DNA from: Gemmatimonadota bacterium
GTDB taxonomy: Bacteria > Latescibacterota > UBA2968
Assembly (NCBI GenBank): GCA_009838845.1
Contig: VXRD01000123.1
Location: forward strand, 1-34,894
Length of the DNA stretch: 34,894 bases
Direction of reading: 5' to 3'
How positions within the stretch are numbered: the stretch's first letter is position 1; every line of letters begins with the position of its first letter. The notes below the pieces were generated by a model. It did not search any database and had not been told where the DNA came from. It was given only the letters and a program-made list of their open reading frames with translations. Positions 1-7,634 of the stretch are shown here, piece after piece. Made by a program: the position numbers and the translations under genes.

Positions 1-56
1 TGATTCGTTGATTCGTTGATTCGTTGATTCGTTGATTCGTTGATTCGTTGATTCGC
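1..56. repeat. 8-bp tandem repeat at the left edge
   Basis: Seven head-to-tail copies of TGATTCGT; the last copy ends in C instead of T. The array starts at the first base, so it probably continues upstream of the window. There are no spacers, so it is not a CRISPR array. It lies about 95 bp before the first gene. No function can be read from it. Confidence 0.9.
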
Positions 57-152
57 GCTTTTATCGCCAAATATTGCAATCTACGCGCCACCGTGTCAAG
101 TGCATAGGCAAAACTGCTTGACTTTAACACTCATTTTTACCCTATTTTGAAA

Positions 153-911
153 ATGCTCACATCAATCCTCATCGCCATTGGCCTTGTACTGGGTATCCCC
201 CTCGCAATTCTGGCACTCTTCATATTCTTGCCAATCCGCGCAGGTGCAACGGGATACTACCGCGAAAATGACTACAGTATATCCGGCTTCGCGCGCGGTT
301 GTGCCGGGCTATGTGGTATTATTTGCGACATCGACAAAAAGGGAATGCAACTACGCGTCGTTATCGGACGCTGGACCGCGTGGCGACCCGGGGAAAAACC
401 GCCATCAGCAACAACAGAATCCAAAAGAGATACCACCACCAAACCAAAACGGGAAAGACCTAAAAAATCATACCCAACAACGAAACCCTCCTACTGGTCG
501 CGTTTGCAAACCCTGCACGCGAAGACAAAACAATACCTGGACTACGCCGCGGATGCGCGTCCCATTCTGACGCGATTTATGAAGCGCCTATCAAAAACAA
601 TCGCATTTCGGCACCTCGAATTGAATCTGGAACTGGGAACGGACGACCCCGCTTTCACCGGGCGTCTATTTGGATATGTTGAAGCATTCAAGCGCATCTT
701 TGGCAAACGCATCCACATCTCACTCACCCCTGACTTTATCCAGCCGCGCTTTGCCGGATCGGGATCCCTGCGGCTCTCCGTTTATCTTCACCGTTTGATA
801 TTCGCCGCCCTCGCCCTTGCTGTACGCGGCGGACTCTGGCGCGCAAAAATCTGGTGGACAAAACGCAAAAACAGGCGCAAAGTCCCCTTAACTGCTATGA
901 ATGCGAATTAA
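153..911 (+). CDS. DUF2953 domain membrane protein (YtfI-like)
   Basis: A protein of 252 aa. It begins with a hydrophobic segment (about residues 3-27) with no clear cleavage site, then a basic, Lys/Pro/Thr-rich linker (about 75-120). A C-terminal half follows with the pattern LGTDDPAFTGRLFGY followed by a PDF motif, as in DUF2953 proteins. Near the C-terminus there is a second hydrophobic stretch and a very basic tail. In Bacillus the DUF2953 protein YtfI sits next to YtfJ (GerW); the same pairing is seen here with the next gene, which supports the call. The role of the family is unknown; membrane attachment is inferred. The start is uncertain: an in-frame TTG at 147 is possible, but the ATG at 153 is preferred because neither has a clear ribosome binding site. 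Confidence 0.75.
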   Translation: MLTSILIAIGLVLGIPLAILALFIFLPIRAGATGYYRENDYSISGFARGCAGLCGIICDIDKKGMQLRVVIGRWTAWRPGEKPPSATTESKRDTTTKPKRERPKKSYPTTKPSYWSRLQTLHAKTKQYLDYAADARPILTRFMKRLSKTIAFRHLELNLELGTDDPAFTGRLFGYVEAFKRIFGKRIHISLTPDFIQPRFAGSGSLRLSVYLHRLIFAALALAVRGGLWRAKIWWTKRKNRRKVPLTAMNAN

Positions 912-936
912 AAATTCAAACAACTCCCCGCCCTGG

Positions 937-1016
937 ACGCCTGCTTAAGACCTGCAGGCGTGACGACAGGAATAGCGATTGTCATCGCGGCATGGTTTAA
1001 GCCGCGATCCAGGAAG
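937..1016. repeat. composite palindromic element, REP-like copy A
   Basis: Two adjacent inverted repeats. The first is a perfect 8-bp stem ACGCCTGC (937-944) / GCAGGCGT (954-961) with a 9-nt loop. The second, 981-1016, has arms ATCGCGGC and GCCGCGAT and ends in CCAGGAAG. The second half occurs again, inverted, at 17321-17355 with only a few differences, so this is a dispersed repeat. It lies between the DUF2953 gene and gerW and could also form a terminator-like hairpin for the upstream transcript. Confidence 0.75.
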
Positions 1017-1064
1017 TTTTTGCTATCTAATGATTATTATGACTTTACTTCTTAGGGAGGAAAT

Positions 1065-1451
1065 ATGGCCATTGAAGACATGGTGCGAACGATGTTAAAT
1101 GAACTGCGTGAAATCGTAAAAACCGAAACCGTAGTAGGCGAGCCTGTAATTGCGGGCGACATCACCATCATACCCGTATCCAAAATATCCTTTGGATTTG
1201 GCGCAGGCGGTGGACAAAGCGAAAAAGACGACGGCAGCAGTGGCACGGGCGGAGGCGGCTCTGTGCAACCCGTGGCATTCATCGTCATACAAAAAGGCAA
1301 AGCACAGCTTCTACCCATAGAAGACAAAAGCATGTCCATTGCCGACCTGCTCAAATACGCACCCGATGTAATAGAAAAAATCAAAGCATTTAAAGACAAA
1401 CGAAAAAAACAGAAAGATGGCGAGGAAGGCGACAGCGAAGAAGAAAAATAG
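1065..1451 (+). CDS. GerW/YtfJ family protein
   Basis: A protein of 128 aa, the usual size for the GerW (YtfJ) family. It has the family layout: an N-terminal helix (MAIEDMVRTMLNEL), then TVVGEPVIAGDITIIPVSKISFGFGAGGG with a Gly-rich turn, then VAFIVIQKGKAQLLPI, and a charged Lys/Glu-rich C-terminal tail. There is no signal peptide, so it is probably cytoplasmic. In Bacillus the protein is needed for spore germination, but nothing in this window points to sporulation; non-sporulating bacteria also carry the family. A strong ribosome binding site (AGGGAGGAAAT) sits directly before the ATG. It follows the DUF2953 gene, as ytfJ and ytfI are neighbours in Firmicutes, and is 6 bp before recG. Confidence 0.85.
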   Translation: MAIEDMVRTMLNELREIVKTETVVGEPVIAGDITIIPVSKISFGFGAGGGQSEKDDGSSGTGGGGSVQPVAFIVIQKGKAQLLPIEDKSMSIADLLKYAPDVIEKIKAFKDKRKKQKDGEEGDSEEEK

Positions 1452-1457
1452 AACAAT

Positions 1458-3551
1458 ATGCTCTCAAACTTAAACCAGCCCTTGCGAACACTGCCGGGCA
1501 TTGGGCCAAAGCGCGAAAAAGTATTGGAAAACGCCGGCATCGCCACCGTGGGCGATCTGCTATTGTATTTGCCCTATCGGTACATAGATCGATCCACCGA
1601 AGTCGGAATCGCACACCTGCCCCTGGAGCGAGAAGTCACCGCAGTCGGTGAAATTGTGAGCATGCAAACAATCCCCGGCAAGCGTCGGCGATTCGTCATG
1701 ACAGTCGAAGACCAGACCGGATCGGTCGCCTGCACCTGGTTTGGAGGCATTCAATACCTCAAAAATGCATACCGCGCGGGCGACATCGTGGCACTCGGGG
1801 GAAAACTGACGCGATTCGGGCGCACCCTGCAAATAGTACACCCCGAAATAGAAGTTCTCGCAAACGAAGAAGACGACAATCAGCGGCTACATACCGGACG
1901 CATCATCCCCCTGTACTCGACCACATCAAAAATGAAAGCAGACCGCCTCACAGCCCGCGCACTCCGCCGCCTGTTATTCGCCGCGCTACAAGCTGTTGGA
2001 GATCAGATCGAAGACCCATTGGACGAAAACATACGCAAACGCTGTGGCCTGATGCGCCTCAGAGACGCAATTGAAAAAATCCATTTCCCAGACACAACAA
2101 CGGATATAGACACCGCGCGGCAACGCCTATCATTTGACGAAATCTTCTATATCCAGCTTTATCTGGGACAAGCAAAAAAGCTGCGCCAAAGCACGCCCGG
2201 ACGCGTACTGACATCCAGCGGCACCCTGACGCAACAACTCGTAGCGCATTTGCCCTTTGAACTCACACACGCACAAGCACATGCCATTGCAGAAATCGGC
2301 CATGACTTACATCGCCCTGTAGCCATGCATCGCCTGTTACAGGGCGATGTGGGATCCGGCAAAACCCTCGTCGCCCTCCACGCCATGTTGTGTGCCACAG
2401 ACAGCGGCGCGCAGGCCGCCTTAATGGCACCCACAGAGATCCTCGCCGAGCAACACGCCCACACCATTCGGGAACTCGTCGCACCATTGGGCTTAGACAT
2501 AGCACTGGTAACAGGACGCATGCCAAAGGCACAACGCACCAGAGTACTGGACGGATTGCGTTCTGAAAAAATAAAAATAGCAGTCGGCACACATGCCCTA
2601 TTGCAAAACGACATCGCATTTGCCGATCTCGCACTCATCGTCGTCGATGAGCAACATCGCTTTGGCGTGGTCCAGCGCGCCATGCTGCGCGAAAAAGGCA
2701 ATGCGACCCATCTTCTGGTCATGACCGCCACTCCCATACCCAGATCCCTATCTCTAACCCTGTACGGCGACCTGGATGTCACCATCATCGACGCCCTGCC
2801 GCCCGGTCGCATCCCTGTACGCACGGGATGGCGTTATGCGCTGGACCGCGACCGCGCACTGCAATTTCTCCGCAGCGAACTGCAACAAGGACATCAGGCA
2901 TATATCGTCTATCCACTCGTATCCGAATCCGAAAAAAGCGACCTGCAAGCCGCCACTGCCGCCTTTGAAAACCTGCAACAGGGCGCACTCTCCAACTTCC
3001 AACTGGGCTTGTTGCACGGACGGCTAAAACGCGACAAAAAAGAAACCACAATGTCTGCCTTCAGGCGCGGCGACCTGGATGCGCTGGTCACGACAACAGT
3101 CATAGAAGTCGGCGTCGATGTGCCCAATGCCACAGTCATGATGGTCGAACACGCCGAGCGCTTTGGACTATCGCAATTGCACCAATTGCGCGGGCGCGTG
3201 GGCCGCGGTCAACATCAATCCTACTGTATTTTAATCGCAGATCCCCAGGAAGAATTATCGGATGACGCGCGTGAACGCCTCGACGCCATGGCGCGAACAA
3301 CGGACGGATTTGAAATATCAGAAGCCGACTTGTGCATCCGGGGACCCGGACATATTTTTGGCACACAACAAGCTGGCTTCCCCAAATTTCACTTTGCCGA
3401 CCTCGCTCGCGACGGCGCCTTAATCACCGCCGCACGCCGAGAAGCGCAGACACTCCTATCCCACGACCCAAATTTGACCGCGCACACTATCTTAAGACGA
3501 GAATTAGACGCAACCGCACGCCATGACATGCAAATTGTGGAAGCGGGATGA
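1458..3551 (+). CDS. recG: ATP-dependent DNA helicase RecG
   Basis: A protein of 697 aa, the typical RecG length. RecG remodels stalled replication forks and branch-migrates Holliday junctions. The N-terminus has LPGIGPKR and the wedge (OB-fold) domain at about residues 50-150. The superfamily 2 helicase core follows, with Walker A GDVGSGKT (residues 296-303), the DEQH box (397-400), the MTATPIPR motif, and helicase motifs VGVDVPNA, LHQLRGRVGRG and the RecG-typical DGFEISEADL near the C-terminus. The gene is intact. It starts 6 bp after gerW, so the two may be co-transcribed. The ribosome binding site is weak, which suggests translation coupled to gerW. Confidence 0.97.
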   Translation: MLSNLNQPLRTLPGIGPKREKVLENAGIATVGDLLLYLPYRYIDRSTEVGIAHLPLEREVTAVGEIVSMQTIPGKRRRFVMTVEDQTGSVACTWFGGIQYLKNAYRAGDIVALGGKLTRFGRTLQIVHPEIEVLANEEDDNQRLHTGRIIPLYSTTSKMKADRLTARALRRLLFAALQAVGDQIEDPLDENIRKRCGLMRLRDAIEKIHFPDTTTDIDTARQRLSFDEIFYIQLYLGQAKKLRQSTPGRVLTSSGTLTQQLVAHLPFELTHAQAHAIAEIGHDLHRPVAMHRLLQGDVGSGKTLVALHAMLCATDSGAQAALMAPTEILAEQHAHTIRELVAPLGLDIALVTGRMPKAQRTRVLDGLRSEKIKIAVGTHALLQNDIAFADLALIVVDEQHRFGVVQRAMLREKGNATHLLVMTATPIPRSLSLTLYGDLDVTIIDALPPGRIPVRTGWRYALDRDRALQFLRSELQQGHQAYIVYPLVSESEKSDLQAATAAFENLQQGALSNFQLGLLHGRLKRDKKETTMSAFRRGDLDALVTTTVIEVGVDVPNATVMMVEHAERFGLSQLHQLRGRVGRGQHQSYCILIADPQEELSDDARERLDAMARTTDGFEISEADLCIRGPGHIFGTQQAGFPKFHFADLARDGALITAARREAQTLLSHDPNLTAHTILRRELDATARHDMQIVEAG

Positions 3552-3556
3552 CTGAT

Positions 3557-3628
3557 GGGACGGCACAGGGGCCGTCCCCTACGGCAGATTGTTACATGTT
3601 TTGTAGGGGCGACCCCCTGTGGTCGCCC
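3557..3628. repeat. pair of inverted REP-like hairpins
   Basis: Two hairpins, each with a perfect 8-bp stem and a 6-nt loop. The first is GGGACGGC (3557-3564) / GCCGTCCC (3571-3578); the second is GGGCGACC (3607-3614) / GGTCGCCC (3621-3628). Read on the minus strand, the first is GTAGGGG-ACGG-CCCCTGTG-CCGT-CCC, and the second on the plus strand is GTAGGGG-CGAC-CCCCTGTG-GTCG-CCC. The flanks and loop are conserved while the stems differ by matching changes. The two copies are inverted relative to each other, like a bipartite REP/BIME element. The pair lies just after the recG stop codon. Confidence 0.85.
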
Positions 3629-3643
3629 GCTAACCGCTAATAG

Positions 3644-3672
3644 TTGACACCCATATTGTATTATGGTAGATT
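3644..3672 (+). promoter_or_regulatory. sigma70-like promoter for the pfkB-like-hflK-hflC operon
   Basis: A perfect -35 box TTGACA (3644-3649), a 17-bp spacer and a -10 box TAGATT (3667-3672, 4 of 6 matches). It lies about 90 bp upstream of the kinase gene and is the only good candidate in this gap. Confidence 0.6.
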
Positions 3673-3690
3673 GATTCGGTTTCTTATGCA

Positions 3691-3720
3691 TCCATCCGTG
3701 TTCATCCGTGTTCATCGGTG
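3691..3720. repeat. three 10-bp direct repeats (ATCCGTGTTC type)
   Basis: Three consecutive 10-bp units: TCCATCCGTG, TTCATCCGTG and TTCATCGGTG. They lie in the leader between the putative promoter and the kinase start. On the minus strand they read as an open frame beginning MNTDEHG. This peptide pattern recurs as a spurious prediction in environmental genomes, so it is treated here as a DNA repeat and not a gene. Confidence 0.6.
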
Positions 3721-3760
3721 GTTGCTTTTGATTTTTTCATCTTTCCCCGGAAACTGACTG

Positions 3761-4771
3761 ATGAATCATAAGCTGCGCATTGCGTTGCTTGGCACGATTA
3801 ACCGCGACACGATTCACACCGCCGATGGCGTGACAACCGAAAGCTACGGCGGTTTGTTGTACAGCATCCTGGCACTGGCCGAGATCGCGTCTTCTCAGGT
3901 AGCGATTTACCCCATCTGCAATGTAGGCGCAGACATGGAAGCCGTAGTGCGCAAAAAACTCGCGCCATATCCGCACGTCAAATTCGACGGCATCCGATTT
4001 GTATCGGGCAAAAACCCCCATTGCTTTTTGGATTACGACGCAAATGGTCGCAAACGCGAAACCCTGCACAATGACGTCCCGAAAATCTCTTTTTCACAAA
4101 TTAAACCATTTTTAGACTGCGACGCGATATGCTTTAATTTTATCACCGGAATGGAACTCGCCCTCGAAACCGCACAGCGCGTGCGTCGTTTCGCCACCGG
4201 TTTGCTATTGATGGATGTCCACAGTCTAACCCTGGGCATGGATGAAAAACGCCGTCGATTCTGGCGCGTGCCCCCGCAGTGGGAAAAATGGATGGGATGC
4301 GTGGATGTCGTACAAATGAATGAGCAAGAAGGCGCTTTACTCGCCGGCGAAACACTCCATGGAAAGAACGCAACACGCCGCTTTGCAAAGCAGGTACTGT
4401 GCGCGGGACCTTCAGTATTGATGATCACGCGCAGCAATCGCGGTTCTGAGACAATTTTTCAAAACGATCGCTCAGACATTGTAATCGACCCGTTTGACCC
4501 CGCGCCCATATCCGAACCCTGTGACGAAACCGGATGTGGCGACACCTTTTTAATGGGATATACCTGGGCCTTCTTGCAAACGGGCAACCGCGCAGTTGCA
4601 AGCCGTTTTGCCAATCGGGTGGCGGGTATCAACGTGTGTTTGCGCGGCATTGAGGGCATTGCGAAAATAAATCAATTCTTAAACCCCGAAGACCTGCCTG
4701 TGCGGGACATTCAGACAGGTCAACCTGCCGTATTAAACGGCATTCTCCCCGGTCCTGAAAGGAGGGCCTGA
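3761..4771 (+). CDS. PfkB/ribokinase family carbohydrate kinase
   Basis: A protein of 336 aa that should transfer phosphate from ATP to a sugar or nucleoside; the substrate is not identifiable. The ribokinase fold is seen as an N-terminal strand (LRIALLGTINRDT), a Gly-Gly substrate loop (residues 30-31), VVQMNEQEGALLAG in the middle, and the PfkB signature DETGCGDTF (255-263). In that signature the catalytic base is Asp261 and the usual GAGD is GCGD. No signal peptide is present, so it is cytoplasmic. The stop codon overlaps the hflK start by one base, and AGGAGG in the last codons serves hflK, so the three genes are probably one operon. Its link to HflKC is unexplained. Confidence 0.85.
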   Translation: MNHKLRIALLGTINRDTIHTADGVTTESYGGLLYSILALAEIASSQVAIYPICNVGADMEAVVRKKLAPYPHVKFDGIRFVSGKNPHCFLDYDANGRKRETLHNDVPKISFSQIKPFLDCDAICFNFITGMELALETAQRVRRFATGLLLMDVHSLTLGMDEKRRRFWRVPPQWEKWMGCVDVVQMNEQEGALLAGETLHGKNATRRFAKQVLCAGPSVLMITRSNRGSETIFQNDRSDIVIDPFDPAPISEPCDETGCGDTFLMGYTWAFLQTGNRAVASRFANRVAGINVCLRGIEGIAKINQFLNPEDLPVRDIQTGQPAVLNGILPGPERRA

Positions 4772-5745
4772 TGCAAGAATATCAATTTCCAAACCGTCCA
4801 AATTTCGACTTGCAATTCAACCCCAAGTTCATCTATTACGGGTTAATTGTACTGGCATTGCTCTGGTTGGCCAGTGGCATCTATACGGTGCGGCAAGATG
4901 AGCAAGCAGTCGTATTTCGATTCGGACAAGCGGTAAGCCTGGAAGATCCTGGCATCCACTACCACTGGCCCACACCCATCGAGCGCATTGAGAAAGAGCG
5001 CGTATCAGAGGTAAAACGCCTCGAAGTCGGCTTTCGCACCATCAGCGTAACGCCCACGCCGAGATACCAGAAGGTCTCAGCCGAATCCGCCATGTTGACC
5101 GGCGATGAGAATATCGTCGATGTAGAATTGATCGTTCAGTACCGCATCCGCGACTTGGAGAACTACTTGTTCCAGGTCAACGACCAGCGAAAAGCCATCA
5201 AAGACGTGACCGAGGCCGCATTGCGCCAGGTCGTTGGGCAGCGCACCATCGACGAGGCTCTCACAGAGGGCAAGCTGGAAATACAGGAAGAGATACTGAA
5301 ACAGGTTCAGGAAGTCCTGGACCTCTACCAAATTGGCGTGCGCGTCGATCAAGCAAAATTGCAAACCGTGTCTGTACCCCAGGAAGTCGATCACGCATTT
5401 AAGGACGTCGCCAACGCGCGAGAAGACAAAGAACGTCTCCGCAACGAAGCCGAAGCCTATCGCAATGACATCATCCCAAAAACGCGCGGTGAAGCCGAAA
5501 GAATGATCCGCGAAGCCGAAGCCTATAAAGTCGAGCGCGTCAAGCGCTCACAGGGCGATGCAGACCGCTTCGTCGAGGTGCTCAAAGAATATCGCAATGC
5601 AAAAGACGTGACCGAAACGCGAATGTACCTCGAAACAATGGAAAAAATTCTGCCCGGCATACAAAAATACGTCGTCGAATCCGATGGCAAGGGCGGTATC
5701 CTCAACGTTCTCAATCTGCAAAAGCCATTAGGAGGAGGAAATTGA
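4771..5745 (+). CDS. hflK: FtsH protease modulator HflK (SPFH/band 7)
   Basis: A protein of 324 aa. HflK and HflC form a membrane complex that surrounds and restrains the FtsH protease. There is one transmembrane helix near the N-terminus (about residues 24-42). The SPFH/band 7 domain follows (YTVRQDEQAVVFRFGQ, then PGIHYHWPTPIE), then a long charged coiled-coil region rich in Ala, Glu and Arg (about 210-280), including a repeated GEAERMIREAEAYK-type segment. It is shorter than the E. coli protein (419 aa) mainly because the Gly-rich N-terminal extension is missing. A strong AGGAGG ribosome binding site lies inside the end of the upstream kinase gene. hflC follows directly, as in most bacteria; ftsH is not in the window. 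Confidence 0.93.
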   Translation: MQEYQFPNRPNFDLQFNPKFIYYGLIVLALLWLASGIYTVRQDEQAVVFRFGQAVSLEDPGIHYHWPTPIERIEKERVSEVKRLEVGFRTISVTPTPRYQKVSAESAMLTGDENIVDVELIVQYRIRDLENYLFQVNDQRKAIKDVTEAALRQVVGQRTIDEALTEGKLEIQEEILKQVQEVLDLYQIGVRVDQAKLQTVSVPQEVDHAFKDVANAREDKERLRNEAEAYRNDIIPKTRGEAERMIREAEAYKVERVKRSQGDADRFVEVLKEYRNAKDVTETRMYLETMEKILPGIQKYVVESDGKGGILNVLNLQKPLGGGN

Positions 5746-5746
5746 C

Positions 5747-6607
5747 ATGCGCAACCTCGTAACCCTGGTGGTCATTTTGATCGCAGGGAGTATTTTACTG
5801 AATGCATCGTGTTATATCGTGGATGAACGCGAACAGGTCGTCGTCACAGAATTTGGGCAACCCGTACGCACCGTACAGTCCCCTGGTCTGCATTTTAAGA
5901 TCCCATTTATCCAGCAATTGCACACCTTCGAAGATCGCCTGCTGTACAGCGATGCCGACCCAAGACAAATTTACACGCAGGACAAGAAAAACCTCATCGT
6001 CGATAATTTTGCCCGCTGGCGCATCACAGATCCACTCAAGTTTCTGGTATCTGTGCAAAATGTCTCTTATGCACAATCGCGCCTGGACGACATCATTTTT
6101 TCAGCGGTGCGCGAAGAACTCGGACAACGCACGCTGGTCGAGATCGTAGTTACGCACCGCGAGGAAATCATGAAAAAAGTGACAGAGCGCTCCCACGAGG
6201 CAGCACTCGGACTGGGCATTGATATCCTCGATGTGCGGATTAAACGCGCAGACCTGCCGCGGGAAAACAAAAACAACGTATTTGAACGCATGCGTGCCGA
6301 GCGCGATCGGCAGGCCAAAGAATACCGCGCCGAGGGCGAAGAAGCGGCTCTGAAAATCCGCGCGGAAACCGACCTTGAAGTTGCGCGACTCAAATCCGAA
6401 GCCCTGCAAAAATCGCAGCTAATTCGCGGTGAAGGCGATGCCGAAGCATTGCGTATCTATGCCGATGCCTTTGAACAAGACCCTCGCTTTTTTCAATTCT
6501 GGCGCACCCTCGAAGCCTATGAAAAAACCCTGGGCGAAGGAACAACCGTCGTAATGCCTCCCACCAGCGACTTCTTTAAGTACCTGACTAAAAAGCGTCC
6601 ACGGTAA
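5747..6607 (+). CDS. hflC: FtsH protease modulator HflC (SPFH/band 7)
   Basis: A protein of 286 aa and the partner of HflK in the membrane complex that regulates FtsH. An N-terminal hydrophobic anchor (residues 3-22) is followed by the band 7 domain (VDEREQVVVTEFGQPV, SPGLHFKIPF, DNFARWRITDP) and a charged helical region (about 180-235). The C-terminal segment FFQFWRTLEAYEKTL is typical of HflC. An AGGAGGAAAT ribosome binding site overlaps the end of hflK, and the start codon lies one base after the hflK stop. The gene is intact and ends the operon; a REP-like hairpin follows. Confidence 0.93.
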   Translation: MRNLVTLVVILIAGSILLNASCYIVDEREQVVVTEFGQPVRTVQSPGLHFKIPFIQQLHTFEDRLLYSDADPRQIYTQDKKNLIVDNFARWRITDPLKFLVSVQNVSYAQSRLDDIIFSAVREELGQRTLVEIVVTHREEIMKKVTERSHEAALGLGIDILDVRIKRADLPRENKNNVFERMRAERDRQAKEYRAEGEEAALKIRAETDLEVARLKSEALQKSQLIRGEGDAEALRIYADAFEQDPRFFQFWRTLEAYEKTLGEGTTVVMPPTSDFFKYLTKKRPR

Positions 6608-6615
6608 AAATGGTT

Positions 6616-6641
6616 GTAAGGGACGGCCCATGTGCCGTCCC
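6616..6641. repeat. REP-like hairpin, third copy
   Basis: A perfect 8-bp stem GGGACGGC (6620-6627) / GCCGTCCC (6634-6641) with the 6-nt loop CCATGT, preceded by GTAA. Same layout and flank as the pair at 3557-3628. It stands alone, 12 bp after the hflC stop, and may also act as a weak terminator, though no T-run follows. Confidence 0.75.
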
Positions 6642-6701
6642 GTCTGTACCCCATCGCCCTGAATTTGAGTGTAGGCTACGCCTCAACGCAGAGGCAACCC
6701 C

Positions 6702-7634
6702 ATGTCTGCCCGTTCAACCCAAATCTCGTATCTCTGCTTTCTCCTCCTCTTCTCCTTTTCTGCAGCAAACGCGACAGAATGGCACAAATTTGAACGCGAT
6801 GGCCTCGCCTTATACCTCGCGCATAACGATGCGGTTCGGGCACAGACATTCTTGAACGCACTCCTTATTGGACGCAATGAAATCCGGCGCAAACTGGGCG
6901 GCGCCCCCGAAATTCCCATAGCGGTTTATCTCGCGCCGAACGAAGCTATTTTTCGAGAATTGACACACGGGCGCTTGCCGCATTGGAGCGCGGGGGTTGC
7001 ATTTCTCGAATCGCGCACCATTGTTCTACAAGCCAGCGCCGACAACTTACTACAGGTTGCGCGACACGAATTTGCCCATATATTTTTGCACGCCATCGCG
7101 CCATCGCGTGTACCCGTCTGGTTTCACGAAGGCGTGGCGATGTGGGCGTCGCACGAGTGGCGCTTGCGACAAAGCGCGGCAGTGTTTTACGCGGTCTTTT
7201 CGGAGAACTTGATCCCGCTCTCCGAAATTGATGAAGTCCTTTCTTTCCCCTCGGCAAAAGCCGATCTGGCCTACACGGAAAGTTTGCTGGCAGTCTCGTT
7301 TTTGATCCGTTTGGGCGGTCCCAATGCCGTGGTCGTCATGCTTTCCGAACTGGAAGCAGACGCGCCCTTTGAAGTCGCATTATTTCGCGTAACCGGCGAA
7401 ACACCCCGCGAATTTGAACGGCGATGGCGCGATGATGTACAGGCGCGATTCAGTCTGATGACGTTGCTTTTTTCGCCCGATTTGATCTGGCTGTATCTCA
7501 CCTTGCTCTTGCTACTCGCCTATATATGCGTGAGACTGCGGAATCGCGCGACCTTGCGACGGTGGGAAGCCGAAGACGCAGCCGAAGAATTGACCCTGCA
7601 ATTGCGCGTATATCGCCGAGAGGACGAGCAGTGA
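6702..7634 (+). CDS. exported MA-like zinc peptidase (gluzincin)
   Basis: A protein of 310 aa. An N-terminal hydrophobic stretch (about residues 8-22, ending SAANA) looks like a signal peptide. The peptidase-MA-like domain contains the zinc motif HEFAH (122-126) and the downstream FHEGVA motif, whose Glu143 would be the third zinc ligand. A C-terminal transmembrane helix (about 257-276) is followed by a short basic and acidic tail. It is therefore probably anchored with the peptidase domain outside the cytoplasm. The substrate is unknown. The stop codon overlaps the GTG start of coaE by four bases, so it heads a coupled operon with coaE and gcvPA-gcvPB. The ATG is supported by a modest GAGG upstream and the signal peptide. 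Confidence 0.8.
   Translation: MSARSTQISYLCFLLLFSFSAANATEWHKFERDGLALYLAHNDAVRAQTFLNALLIGRNEIRRKLGGAPEIPIAVYLAPNEAIFRELTHGRLPHWSAGVAFLESRTIVLQASADNLLQVARHEFAHIFLHAIAPSRVPVWFHEGVAMWASHEWRLRQSAAVFYAVFSENLIPLSEIDEVLSFPSAKADLAYTESLLAVSFLIRLGGPNAVVVMLSELEADAPFEVALFRVTGETPREFERRWRDDVQARFSLMTLLFSPDLIWLYLTLLLLLAYICVRLRNRATLRRWEAEDAAEELTLQLRVYRREDEQ

Noticed and set aside
1-56. CRISPR array
   Set aside because: The repeats are 8 bp, directly adjacent and without spacers.
2159-2824. Minus-strand open frame of 221 codons opposite recG
   Set aside because: Ser, Arg and Cys-rich shadow of the helicase core, no ribosome binding site and no domain.
3389-3715. Minus-strand open frame beginning MNTDEHGWMHKK
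   Set aside because: It starts in a DNA repeat and runs through two REP-like hairpins into the recG 3' end. It is a known kind of spurious prediction.
7526-7630. N-terminal extension of CoaE by 35 residues
   Set aside because: It lies wholly inside the peptidase gene in another frame; CoaE starts at its P-loop strand and the GTG has a binding site.
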